Of a stretch of DNA of 31,501 nt, positions 9,501-16,682 are shown piece by piece. The notes under the pieces are model-generated. The model saw only the letters and a program-made list of their open reading frames with translations, was not told where the DNA came from and made no database searches. The position numbers and the translations under genes are program-made. Source of the DNA: a virus; the IMG/VR virus record IMGVR_UViG_3300025276_000126, positions 1 to 31,501 of that record; one strand, given 5' to 3'. Every line of letters begins with the position of its first letter. The stretch's first letter is position 1.

Positions 9501-10887
9501 AGGGTTCGAGCAGGGTATCCGTGGCAATGGTGCGCAACGTCTAGCGGCGTTTGGTGCGATTAACTCAGTTCTTCCAAACCAGCTTGTAAAAATGTCTATG
9601 CAGGCTAATGGTCTAAGCCAGGAAGAATACGACGCGATTTTGCAATCGTCTGTTCCTGACTATTTAAAAGAGTCCGGCCACCACATTATGATACTCGACA
9701 CTTACGGCCCTGGTCGATACCAAGCTATCGATTTAAGCTACACCTTTCCTTACGCCTATCTGTCTGATGCAGCTAACGCTGCGGTGCAGACCTATCAGCT
9801 AAAAGGCAAGCTGGGAAAAAGCGAGGTGGAAGCAGCCGCGTCGGCAGCTTTAAATGGTCTGTCACGCTTTGGTGAACCATTCACACAAGAGACAATGATC
9901 TTTGAGCGCATCATGGATGTCATGCCCGAGAGCGTACCAGCTGGTCGCGCTGGGAAAACTAAAGCTATGGGCACAGTGTATGACACCATTGATGACGGAT
10001 GGGATCGTGCAATAAAATCAGCGGCACACATTTTTGGTGGTCTAACTCCAGAGTATACGCGCCTTATTTTGACAGAGAAAAACGGCAAAGTCGTTCCTGG
10101 ACGGCTGACCAAAACAGTCTTTGGCATGGAGTCGAGGCAAGGAGTCGAGAGTAAATATCACGACCCATACGTCGAAGCGATGCGCTTGGTCTCAGGCTTT
10201 ACGCCCATGGAACTTGATTCTCGAACCGCGCTTGAGTTTGCGGGGAAAGAGTACGCAGGTAATCGCTCTGATATCCGTGGCGCAGCATCGGCGGTTCTTG
10301 GTAACATGGAGTCCAGTGACAGACAGATTCTTAATCGTTGGGATGACTATCTTGATGCCCTGTACAAGGAGCAAAGCCGTCTGTACTTCGAGGTTCAGAA
10401 CATGAGAACTCTTGGACTAAGTGAAACTGAGATTCGTCAGCAATTAGTGCGGGACGCTAAAATCGGTCGTGCTGAGGCAGCTAAAATCGTTAATGGAATG
10501 TTTGCTCCCTCTAACGCCTCTAACGCTACTTTGGCTGGAATCAGAAAAGAAGCATTGACAGAGGGCACTGTCCGTCGTGCAACGGATTTAGTAAAACTGC
10601 AGGGGGACATGAACACTCGCTTTTTACAGGAAGTAAACAAGCCATTACAATACGATGCCCCGCTTCCTCCAGGCGCAACTTTGGTTGACCCTACGGTAGA
10701 GTCCAGCTGGCTGCCGTTTGTTTCCCCGGCGGCGGCGGCTACCATGCCTCCTATGCCCCCGGCGATGACGGCACCTGTTCGTGCTGCCCCACCCGTTTCA
10801 GCACCGCAGGGTCAAGTTGATCCTACGTTACTCGGCGGTGCCCCGGCGACACAGGCTTTGGCTAAATCTCTAGGACGGGCTCAGTAG
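6490..10887 (+). CDS. Giant internal virion / tape-measure-like protein with LPPGATLV motifs
   Basis: I chose ATG 6490, which overlaps the previous stop by 11 bases and has GGAAGAG upstream; an upstream ATG at 6424 would overlap the previous gene by 77 bases. This gives 1465 residues. The N-terminus has two identical copies of DLPPGATLVKPVSD, and a related PLPPGATLVDP sits about 80 residues from the C-terminus. The rest is mostly alpha-helical with hydrophobic Gly/Ala stretches near residues 60-230 and long charged helices. No transglycosylase or protease motif is obvious. Size, helix content and position at the end of the structural run fit a large ejected core protein. The role is inferred. 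Confidence 0.65.
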   Translation: MADDLPPGATLVKPVSDLPPGATLVKPVSDEPSFLDKAKEFDQSVAQKIGAARSTVGDIGRGVANAPISIAGGLAETAALVVDYGLGTNTASQVEKTFDAIKNVTGAKTKAGQITDDVVSFGASFLMPALWVSKATSVARGMQTGKGLLGFAPKSKIGKKLDNLAVSFGNSASGKALLNPKVLGVRPGAVALTAAGTAPISFAVSPSGRATLSDSVDWMPDLTKTDQEQVQGRDETTRRIGNKFKNAVEDTAMGGIFDVGIGLGLTAAKGVGRGVGAVARSEPVQPVVQATKDIYKRVYDAGLKDSMAENFVKKNLTSFRGLDPKVAIQIELGGQQGKEVDRVTYKGAQDFDKAARQVLQSALKNSDQSPIDMGIIKRDLEEVLGGKKLLEDLPYLTPELGRSIQRMQQVSARSTDDLVNVLEEEIALNPLTGRAEKAQEALDIIKANQAAGVTHLRRLFQRHEDPVSFYKQLDLDSPEYTQTVGDMVNYMTFSKQFAADASDAQKRVLAEDEVRTMLGLAATSSGLSNKQLIKKVRKEIRLAETVDDGSVLVARIPKMKQATDLLESRATFMDQSQAARSLLKMVDEDAVGLWRKTVNDTANLVATRDFYQSMGAYSLNDARELVQQGGRPLIVRPPPDDFLDSPVVYQKVKEGEAGFRPGLAPEMQPTLREVIEEEMKDLSGYVKLGEESSERVFGGQFGELSGLYVAPEFYQSITAPYKLKSVALDYVLSLFQKARAGSQKLTVVPSITANVRQMFGNGLTLGSNANMGADNVTLALRTQIASYADLEDEGLEHLARKLSAAGVADEGVIINTMKEYREVGKEFSTLEAPNKLFDKIGDALGMRYFEKFYSGTDTVAKGAGLLGEEGKLLDVFKAAGIAENNPTINKAFMENKLFSGAGMSAQEARAGSTGKRKSFTYLTPVELQAAEIVKNTMPTYSRIVEAAKFVDKIPIVGNFTSFAAENTRNAFNTVGRGMREMAFEISPSIRQELVGEGYTEAQIAGFEQGIRGNGAQRLAAFGAINSVLPNQLVKMSMQANGLSQEEYDAILQSSVPDYLKESGHHIMILDTYGPGRYQAIDLSYTFPYAYLSDAANAAVQTYQLKGKLGKSEVEAAASAALNGLSRFGEPFTQETMIFERIMDVMPESVPAGRAGKTKAMGTVYDTIDDGWDRAIKSAAHIFGGLTPEYTRLILTEKNGKVVPGRLTKTVFGMESRQGVESKYHDPYVEAMRLVSGFTPMELDSRTALEFAGKEYAGNRSDIRGAASAVLGNMESSDRQILNRWDDYLDALYKEQSRLYFEVQNMRTLGLSETEIRQQLVRDAKIGRAEAAKIVNGMFAPSNASNATLAGIRKEALTEGTVRRATDLVKLQGDMNTRFLQEVNKPLQYDAPLPPGATLVDPTVESSWLPFVSPAAAATMPPMPPAMTAPVRAAPPVSAPQGQVDPTLLGGAPATQALAKSLGRAQ
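6502..6579 (+). repeat. Exact 39-bp tandem duplication at start of giant virion gene
   Basis: Bases 6502-6540 and 6541-6579 are identical. Each encodes LPPGATLVKPVSD. Identity at every third base shows a recent duplication. Confidence 0.95.
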
Positions 10888-10893
10888 AGGCGG

Positions 10894-11136
10894 CTAATGC
10901 ACAGATTGCGAACCGCCGCGGGTAGGTCCTGGGTCAATATCAATTGACGTTGAGACGCCCACCCCTCCAAATAGTTTGATCAACTCGTCGCAGTGCGCTT
11001 CAGCTTCTTCTAGGATGTCTGCGTCTCTGGTCATGGCCGCAAGGTTCAATGTCATGCTTACTATTTCTATCAGGTGATTTACCTGCATAGGGTGCATGTC
11101 GCGTAGGCCTACCGTTTTCATCTTATCAAGTTTCAT
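10894..11136 (-). CDS. Small acidic helical protein, unknown
   Basis: An 80-residue protein read leftward. ATG 11136 overlaps the polymerase stop (ATGA), so this start is preferred to a TTG 15 bases upstream. It is mainly helical with a central segment (NHLIEIVSMTLNLAAM, DADILEEAEAHCDELIKLF) and a Gly/Pro/Ser C-terminal tail. It is the last gene of the leftward replication run and converges on the giant virion gene with only six bases between the two stops. Function unknown; coupling to the polymerase gene suggests a replication accessory role. Confidence 0.65.
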   Translation of the reverse strand: MKLDKMKTVGLRDMHPMQVNHLIEIVSMTLNLAAMTRDADILEEAEAHCDELIKLFGGVGVSTSIDIDPGPTRGGSQSVH

Positions 11137-13061
11137 TCGATCTCTCCCCAATTATCCTTGAGTTCATCGTCTACTTTGGAGGGAACCTTCAAGACATCCG
11201 CCAGTCCATTCTCCATGATGTCCTTGATGCGCTTCGCTTGTTCGTCACTCTCTACTGAGAAGCATAGTTCATCATGGACGGTGAGCATAGGCAAAAGACC
11301 CTCTGCATAGCAGTCAGCCATCGCCTTTTTTGTTTGATCCGCAGCGGACCCTTGGATCAGTTTGTTTAACGCCTTGTAAGTAAAGGCTCTTCTTAGAGGC
11401 TGACCATACTTCTTGATGGCATCCTCATATAGCATCGGCTTGCTGTACCCAAAGGTCCGCGGCTCCCACATATTGAATCTGCAGCGCCGTCCAAGCAGAG
11501 TCCGGATCTGTCCTGTCTTTTCGGCCTGCCTGCTAGCTAGGTTAGCTAAGTTCTTAACGAACGGAACTTTGTCCTGGTGCTTCTGCAATAGGTCGCCCGC
11601 TTCCTCAGTACTTATACCTAGTTGATCCCCAAGCTTGCCCTTACCCATGCCGTACATGATGCCAAGGTTCACAACCTTGGCCTCCTTGCGGGTAATCCCT
11701 GCCAAGTCTGCCACCATCTGGTGCAGATCAACGTCACCTGTGTTGTACTCTTCGACGATGGTCTCGACAAGCGGGTGCCGCATGTCCCCCTGCAAGCTGG
11801 CTGCAAAGTGAACCAGTAACCTCGGCTCTTGGCTCGAGTAGTCGAACGATCCCCACTTGGTCCCCTCTTCCGGAAGGAACAGGCCGCGGATCAGCTTCTT
11901 AATCTCTGGGTCCCGAGCCGGAATCTGCTGAAGGTTAGGGTTAGACGAAGAGAACCTCCCGGTCACCGTGCCTCCGCCATCAGAGCGCAGCTGGTGAAAC
12001 TCGCAATGGATACGACCCTTGTGCTCGTGCTTGAGGATGGAATCGATGAAGCTAGTCTCAGCCTTGTCGAACTCCCGCAGCTTCATAATCATCTGTGCCA
12101 CTGGATGCGAGTTTGCACTGAGCCACTGCTTGGTAAAGGAAGGCACCCCAGACTTACGGAGAAGGTCCCCCTGTGCGTCATCGGAGGTTGGATAGACCAA
12201 CCCTAGCTCATCAAAGACCGTAGCCACAGAGGCCGCTGCCCAAGGCTCTACCTTGATCTTAGTCTGGCGGTAGATCTCGTCCTTGATCTCCTTGCTCTTC
12301 TTTTTGAAGAAGACCTTAGCTTGTTCCGCCTTGTCCAAGTCAACCCGCACACCAAGCTGGCGCATGTCACACATCATGGGGATGAGGCTGGTCTCTAGGC
12401 CCCAGATGTTCCAGAGGTCCTGCTGGTCTAGCTCGATGCGAAGGCGCTCCCACAAACGCAGGGTCATCCCTGCATCCTGCTCGGCATAGCGACCTACGAA
12501 CTCGGGCGGCAGCTTGTACATCTCAGCCTTGGGGTCAAAGCCCCACTCAGCCGCAGCCACGCGCAGTAGCTTCTCGTTCTTGCGCTCGTTGAGATAGTCC
12601 CGACCAAGGTTGTTAAGGCTGTAGGAGAAACGGTTCTCGTCTACCACAGCACCAGTGATCATGGTGTCAATGATCCTTCCCTCAACTTTAATTCCCTCCG
12701 CACGTAGCCAGCCCAAATCATAGGTAGCGTTGTGCATAATCTTATCTATGTGAGGCGTAGCCATCTGTCTCTGTAACCACTTGAGAACAATCCTAGCGTC
12801 CATGTTGTGCCCGTTGGCATGTCGTATAGGGAAATACCCTTCCCAGTCTCCTGCGGCTACTGCGATGCCCACAATGTATCCGTCCTTACGCGCCCACCCT
12901 GGACCCAGTTTGGTCAGGTTCGGGTCACACGTCTCAAGGTCAATCGCAATTTGTTTGTGCCCAGTTAGATGAGGAAACTCAGACGGTATGTTCCAAGCCA
13001 GTTCCTTTGGTTGATTCATCTGCGCAGCAATGACGCTGTCTTTTGTAAAGCCACTACTCAT
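11133..13061 (-). CDS. polA: Family A DNA polymerase with 3'-5' exonuclease domain
   Basis: A 642-residue replicative polymerase. The proofreading exonuclease has ExoI D41-L-E43, ExoII N111-A-T-Y-D115 and ExoIII Y192-x3-D196. The polymerase domain has motif A (F406-D407-Y408-S-S-Q-E-P-R), motif B/O-helix (R458, K462, Y470-G471) and motif C (V595-H596-D597-E598), so all catalytic residues are present. The residue aligned with E. coli Pol I Phe762 is Leu466, a variant seen in many environmental phage polymerases. There is no 5' nuclease domain and no DnaJ-like insertion. It overlaps its upstream neighbour by 8 bases and couples to the downstream small gene by ATGA. Confidence 0.97.
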   Translation of the reverse strand: MSSGFTKDSVIAAQMNQPKELAWNIPSEFPHLTGHKQIAIDLETCDPNLTKLGPGWARKDGYIVGIAVAAGDWEGYFPIRHANGHNMDARIVLKWLQRQMATPHIDKIMHNATYDLGWLRAEGIKVEGRIIDTMITGAVVDENRFSYSLNNLGRDYLNERKNEKLLRVAAAEWGFDPKAEMYKLPPEFVGRYAEQDAGMTLRLWERLRIELDQQDLWNIWGLETSLIPMMCDMRQLGVRVDLDKAEQAKVFFKKKSKEIKDEIYRQTKIKVEPWAAASVATVFDELGLVYPTSDDAQGDLLRKSGVPSFTKQWLSANSHPVAQMIMKLREFDKAETSFIDSILKHEHKGRIHCEFHQLRSDGGGTVTGRFSSSNPNLQQIPARDPEIKKLIRGLFLPEEGTKWGSFDYSSQEPRLLVHFAASLQGDMRHPLVETIVEEYNTGDVDLHQMVADLAGITRKEAKVVNLGIMYGMGKGKLGDQLGISTEEAGDLLQKHQDKVPFVKNLANLASRQAEKTGQIRTLLGRRCRFNMWEPRTFGYSKPMLYEDAIKKYGQPLRRAFTYKALNKLIQGSAADQTKKAMADCYAEGLLPMLTVHDELCFSVESDEQAKRIKDIMENGLADVLKVPSKVDDELKDNWGEIE

Positions 13062-13386
13062 TGGACGTACTCAGTATCTTATCCAAGCGGTTTGATATTG
13101 CCTTCTCGCGTTCGGTAAACTCTCCGCCCAAGGCGCTGTAACCACACTTGTCGATCCACGAATCGTCATGGCGGATGTCGTTGAGCAGCCGTGCGGTCTT
13201 CACCCAGTCCATCATCAACGCAACATGCTGCGGTGTGACGTACCCATTGGTTGTCATGGCTTCGCGGATAATTATATTCCAGCCCTCGGCAATGCGAGAG
13301 AAGTTCTCGTATGCATCCCCGTAGTCCTTGGCCCTCTGTCCGTTGATGTACTTTTCGGCGGTGGCTAGCACTTCATCTCGTTTCAT
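13054..13386 (-). CDS. DUF6378-like protein
   Basis: A 110-residue protein with the pattern INGQRAKDYGDAYENFSRIA, then HVALMMDWVKTARLLNDIRHDDSWIDKCGYSAL. Conserved R-x-x-x-YG, N, K-x-x-R and HxDSWxDxxGY positions match the phage family I know as DUF6378. All-helical proteins with this layout resemble MazG-type nucleotide pyrophosphohydrolases, but no experimental function is known to me. It overlaps the helicase by ATGA (13383-13386) and the polymerase by 8 bases, so it sits inside the replication operon. A nucleotide-pool role is a plausible inference. Confidence 0.7.
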   Translation of the reverse strand: MKRDEVLATAEKYINGQRAKDYGDAYENFSRIAEGWNIIIREAMTTNGYVTPQHVALMMDWVKTARLLNDIRHDDSWIDKCGYSALGGEFTEREKAISNRLDKILSTSNE

Positions 13387-14912
13387 ATCTCGTACCTGTA
13401 TGATTTGTCCGACTCGATTAGATAAAGGTTCTGCTTGGCGCGGGTAACCGCAACATAAAAGATCCTGTGCTCATCCTCCGGATGTTTCCCTTCAACGCAG
13501 TTCTTGGTTGACCCCAAGTATACTGCCACGTTGTCGTCCTCTCCTCCCTTCATAGCATGGATGGTTGAGATCTTGATCCTCGGCTCTTGGTAAATGTTCT
13601 CGCCTCGCCGCTCGATGGCGCGGATGTAGATCTTCTCTTCCTCCGACATCTTGATAACGTCCATAGGATGCGTGTCCCGCGGTGCAATCAAGCCAAACTC
13701 TTGGACCAGCATGTCATACGTCAACAGGTCCTCGGACCCCGCAGCGTCAAGCAGAGTCATAGCCCCCCGCTGCACCGCCGCAAACTTCCCCATCTTAGGG
13801 ACAGCCTCGTACAACTTGCGCACCCTGCCGATACCAATAGCCTGACCGTCAACCAGATCACGCCACACCTCCATGGCCTCGACCTTCTTCTGGCTCACAG
13901 ACCAACGCCCCTTCCGGCTGTAAAAGTAACCGTCCTGCTCTAACCGCAACGCGATATCGTTGACGTACTTGTTGATCCGAGCTTGGATGCTCCACGATCC
14001 TTGGTTTAAGGGTAGATGCCACAGTGCTCCCACGGTACGGACGCTGCCTTCGTCCTCTCGGGGGTAGAACTCTTTCTCCAACCGCCCAGGTATCCGATCA
14101 GAAATACGCATAGCAAGCTTCCAGACGCTCCGTGGCAGGCGGTAGGACTGATTGAGAACTTCTACCCTGTCTGTGCTTTCCTTGAACCTGCGGATGTCTA
14201 CAGAGGTCCAGCGGTGGATAGCTTGGTCATCGTCCCCAGCAATCAGAACCTCGGTCGCAGTCTTCGACATCTTCTCAACCATCGTCCACTGCAAAGGCGT
14301 CAAGTCTTGAGCCTCATCCACAATCAACAGGTCTAGATGTGGGGTCTCCGCTAGGTCTATGTAGCTGGAAATCATATCGGTGAAGTCCACCTTGTTCTTC
14401 TTGGATTTGTACTCACCCAATTGCTGAGAAACCTGCACCAACTTGGAGAAGTTCAGCGAGTAATCCTCTTCGTAGTTATACTCATAGTCCAGTGTCGCTT
14501 CACGGTAGACCGCCCGCATGATTAGTTGCAGGTACTTGGACCCCGATCCTCCCATAATAGGTACAGGAATCCCATCGTCCATCGAGGTTGCATCCGCACC
14601 GTCAAAGGCTAGCCCCAGTATTTTACCAAGGACTTTGTAGTCTTCTCTTGCCATCACATCCCCACGCTCAAGGCCCAAGCCATGGTAGCCCGTAGCATGT
14701 AGCGTTCTGAAATGCGGGAAGTCGTTCTTGTTGAGGTTGAACTTAACACACGCCCGCTCAACAAACTCACCAATCGCCTTGGTTGTGAACGACACCACGC
14801 CTATACGAGAAGGATGCACACCCTCTTGCAGCTGGGCCTCAACCCGCTCGATCAAAGTGTACGTCTTACCGCAGCCAGGTGGACCGAGAATCAGTGTGGC
14901 ATTATCGATCAC
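13383..14912 (-). CDS. UvrD/Rep-like superfamily 1 DNA helicase
   Basis: I place the start at GTG 14912, preceded by GGAG at good spacing and overlapping the HTH gene by 11 bases. An ATG at 15011 would overlap that gene by 110 bases. The 509-residue protein has Walker A GPPGCGKT (10-17), motif Ia VVSFTTKAI, Walker B VDEAQD (198-203), motif III GDDDQAIHRW (226-235), motif IV-like NQSYRLP, motif V KISTIHAMKGGE and motif VI VAVTRAKQNLYLI near residue 487. It is therefore a complete ATP-driven SF1A helicase. It probably unwinds DNA during phage replication or recombination. No hexameric DnaB/gp4 helicase is seen in the window, so it may be the main replicative helicase. Confidence 0.93.
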   Translation of the reverse strand: MIDNATLILGPPGCGKTYTLIERVEAQLQEGVHPSRIGVVSFTTKAIGEFVERACVKFNLNKNDFPHFRTLHATGYHGLGLERGDVMAREDYKVLGKILGLAFDGADATSMDDGIPVPIMGGSGSKYLQLIMRAVYREATLDYEYNYEEDYSLNFSKLVQVSQQLGEYKSKKNKVDFTDMISSYIDLAETPHLDLLIVDEAQDLTPLQWTMVEKMSKTATEVLIAGDDDQAIHRWTSVDIRRFKESTDRVEVLNQSYRLPRSVWKLAMRISDRIPGRLEKEFYPREDEGSVRTVGALWHLPLNQGSWSIQARINKYVNDIALRLEQDGYFYSRKGRWSVSQKKVEAMEVWRDLVDGQAIGIGRVRKLYEAVPKMGKFAAVQRGAMTLLDAAGSEDLLTYDMLVQEFGLIAPRDTHPMDVIKMSEEEKIYIRAIERRGENIYQEPRIKISTIHAMKGGEDDNVAVYLGSTKNCVEGKHPEDEHRIFYVAVTRAKQNLYLIESDKSYRYEI

Positions 14913-15102
14913 GGCGCTTCTCCAGCCATTCTTCGATCTCCTTGGGATCCCAGCGGCTGGCCGCACGTTGAGCATCAGCGTTGCCCAGCTTGTAAGGCTT
15001 GGGAAAGTCACCGTCGCCCACCCACTTGTATATGGCAGACTCTGAGACGCCTAGCCACTCGGCCACATCCTTGGCCTTCATCATCTTAGAAAGGGATGTC
15101 AT
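14902..15102 (-). CDS. Excisionase/AlpA-like HTH DNA-binding protein
   Basis: A 66-residue protein starting at ATG 15102, which has AGAGGAG seven bases upstream and overlaps the primase stop by 17 bases. It carries a MerR-superfamily helix-turn-helix: KDVAEWLGVSESAIYKWVGD, then FPKPYKLG and a C-terminal RWDPKEIEEWLEKRR. This is the usual pattern of small excisionase, AlpA or terminase-type HTH proteins that bind a DNA minor-groove wing. Its position inside the replication operon, with no integrase in view, suggests a regulator or origin-binding protein rather than an excisionase. Confidence 0.8.
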   Translation of the reverse strand: MTSLSKMMKAKDVAEWLGVSESAIYKWVGDGDFPKPYKLGNADAQRAASRWDPKEIEEWLEKRRDR

Positions 15103-16621
15103 TATTAATCTCCTCTACAGGCAGGGATACATCTATGTTCTCGAAAGCAGGGACCCACCATACTCGGATCGTGGACCTTGAACCGTCTGCCTTGTTGATG
15201 GCTTTATGCCCGTGGCATTCTTTGTTGCCGTTTAGTTGCTTCAATATCTCTTGAATCTGGGCTCTAGTGAACGCCTTGAAGCGGCGGTTGTGTAGAAACT
15301 CCATCAGCCCTGCTATGGTAAACGAAGTGAAACCCTCGTTGTCTGTCCAAGGCTTGCCGCTCATCAGTTCCTCTGGGTGCATCGCCCTGATCTGGCTGGT
15401 GCAGTAAGTACGAAGCAGATCCTTGAACTCACCCGTCAGGGTCAACTCTTCCGGAACCTCTTGCTTGGTGGACTCCGCCATTAGCCGCTGCAATAAGTTC
15501 TGCCACACGCGAGGCTTCTGTATCGGAGGTACAACCTGGATCTGTTCCATACAGGCACGTTGAAACAAGGTCTGGTTCTGTAGCTGCTCCGAGTTCAACT
15601 GCACACGCTGCCCAGATACGGTCAAGAAATACAGGCGCGGCTCAGAAAGCTGCACCAACAAGCCCCCGACCTCGATGGTCGCAACCTCCGAATCACCCAC
15701 ACCAAACTTCCGAGACGTGCATAGTTCTTTGTCGCAGTAACTCTTGAAGGGCTCCTGTTCACAGGTGTAGAAGTAAGCCTTCTTGTCCAAGCTTTTTTGT
15801 AAAGTCAAAACTTCTTTGGCATCAAGGGGCGTAGTGAACAACTGCTGGTTCATTGTCTCAAACTGCTGCACCCAATCATCCGAGTGCTTCAGACGGCAGT
15901 ACACACCACAGTTAAACAGCTTCTTGTTCCGGTCATCGGCCACAGGACCATCGGCAAACATATGCTGCAAGCACGGTGGCCCATCGCTGAACTGCTTGCG
16001 CTGCTTCTTGGTCCGCAGTTTCTCCAGAGAAGAGATCGCAGTGCGCTTGCTCTCGATGGCATCCAAGAAAGCCTCAATCTCCATGGACTGTACCTTTCCA
16101 TCGTAGCAGTATCGCAGTGGTAAATCTGCGTCGAAGTAAGGCAGGTTGATAAAGTTCCCTACATCCCCGCGCTCAGACAGGATCGTATCTTGCTTTGGAA
16201 ATATCTCGCAGCCGCTGTGGCCCAGAGCTACAGCCATCTCAAGCAGATACTCTCGAACCACGCTGGCTTGCTCATACTCTTCAAGAAACAAATATAGATG
16301 GGCTCCGCCCGACTTGGAGCGGCAATGCAACAAAGGAAGTTTAAGCTTCTGAATCCGCGCTTGCAGTTCGTTCTGATCTAGATCGTAGATATCTATATCC
16401 AACGCTCCCCAGCGGCACTTGTTATCTTCGTTGATCGGGATTGCACCGATCCCCTGCTTACCATCAATGTGCCCTTTCATGATCGACTGTGTTAACGGCT
16501 CTCGGACAATGCGGCTGTCAGCCTCGGCTTTTCCATTGCGTCCAACCTTACCGACCTTGGTCGTGCCGTGTGCAACCTTCGATCCCTCAAAGGCAGCTAG
16601 CATTCTTTGTGCTAGTGACAT
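15086..16621 (-). CDS. AEP-family primase-polymerase (TOTE-type primase domain)
   Basis: A 511-residue protein. The catalytic archaeo-eukaryotic primase core shows motif I L74-D75-I-D77, motif II S102-K-S-G-G-A-H108, and EIFPKQD (139-145) followed by GNFINLPYF (155-163), the spacing expected for the TOTE conflict-system and phage AEP primases. A Cys-rich part follows (C217, C238, C242 and C287, C296, C301), likely metal-binding. The C-terminal third may be a helical PriCT-like domain. The last residues are EEINNDIPF, closely like the docking tail of bacterial SSB. RBS AGGAG lies upstream of ATG 16621. It would prime DNA synthesis for the neighbouring polymerase. Primer type (RNA or DNA) cannot be read. 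Confidence 0.88.
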   Translation of the reverse strand: MSLAQRMLAAFEGSKVAHGTTKVGKVGRNGKAEADSRIVREPLTQSIMKGHIDGKQGIGAIPINEDNKCRWGALDIDIYDLDQNELQARIQKLKLPLLHCRSKSGGAHLYLFLEEYEQASVVREYLLEMAVALGHSGCEIFPKQDTILSERGDVGNFINLPYFDADLPLRYCYDGKVQSMEIEAFLDAIESKRTAISSLEKLRTKKQRKQFSDGPPCLQHMFADGPVADDRNKKLFNCGVYCRLKHSDDWVQQFETMNQQLFTTPLDAKEVLTLQKSLDKKAYFYTCEQEPFKSYCDKELCTSRKFGVGDSEVATIEVGGLLVQLSEPRLYFLTVSGQRVQLNSEQLQNQTLFQRACMEQIQVVPPIQKPRVWQNLLQRLMAESTKQEVPEELTLTGEFKDLLRTYCTSQIRAMHPEELMSGKPWTDNEGFTSFTIAGLMEFLHNRRFKAFTRAQIQEILKQLNGNKECHGHKAINKADGSRSTIRVWWVPAFENIDVSLPVEEINNDIPF

Positions 16622-16644
16622 GCTTGGCTCCTGTTGTGAAAGGT

Positions 16645-16675
16645 GGGGGACGGAAGCCTATAAAAACCGTCCCCC
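16645..16675. other. 9-bp perfect hairpin between SSB-like and primase genes
   Basis: GGGGGACGG pairs perfectly with CCGTCCCCC around a 13-base loop. It fills most of the 61-base gap between the stop of the SSB-like gene and the start of the primase gene. No T-run follows it on the minus strand, so it is probably an mRNA processing, stability or partial-termination element rather than a classic terminator. Confidence 0.7.
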
Positions 16676-16682
16676 GAGGCTG

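Noticed and set aside
10888-10925. Bidirectional terminator between converging genes
   Set aside because: GGCGG and CCGCC can pair only around a long loop of about 19 bases and no T-run follows in either direction.
11133-13061. DnaJ-fused polymerase as in some marine phages
   Set aside because: There is no CxxCxGxG insertion between the exonuclease and polymerase parts; the DnaJ-like zinc motif in this window belongs to a separate small gene at 22507-22776.
14902-15102. Evidence of integration (excisionase)
   Set aside because: The HTH protein resembles excisionases, but no integrase or attachment site is visible and it lies inside the replication operon.
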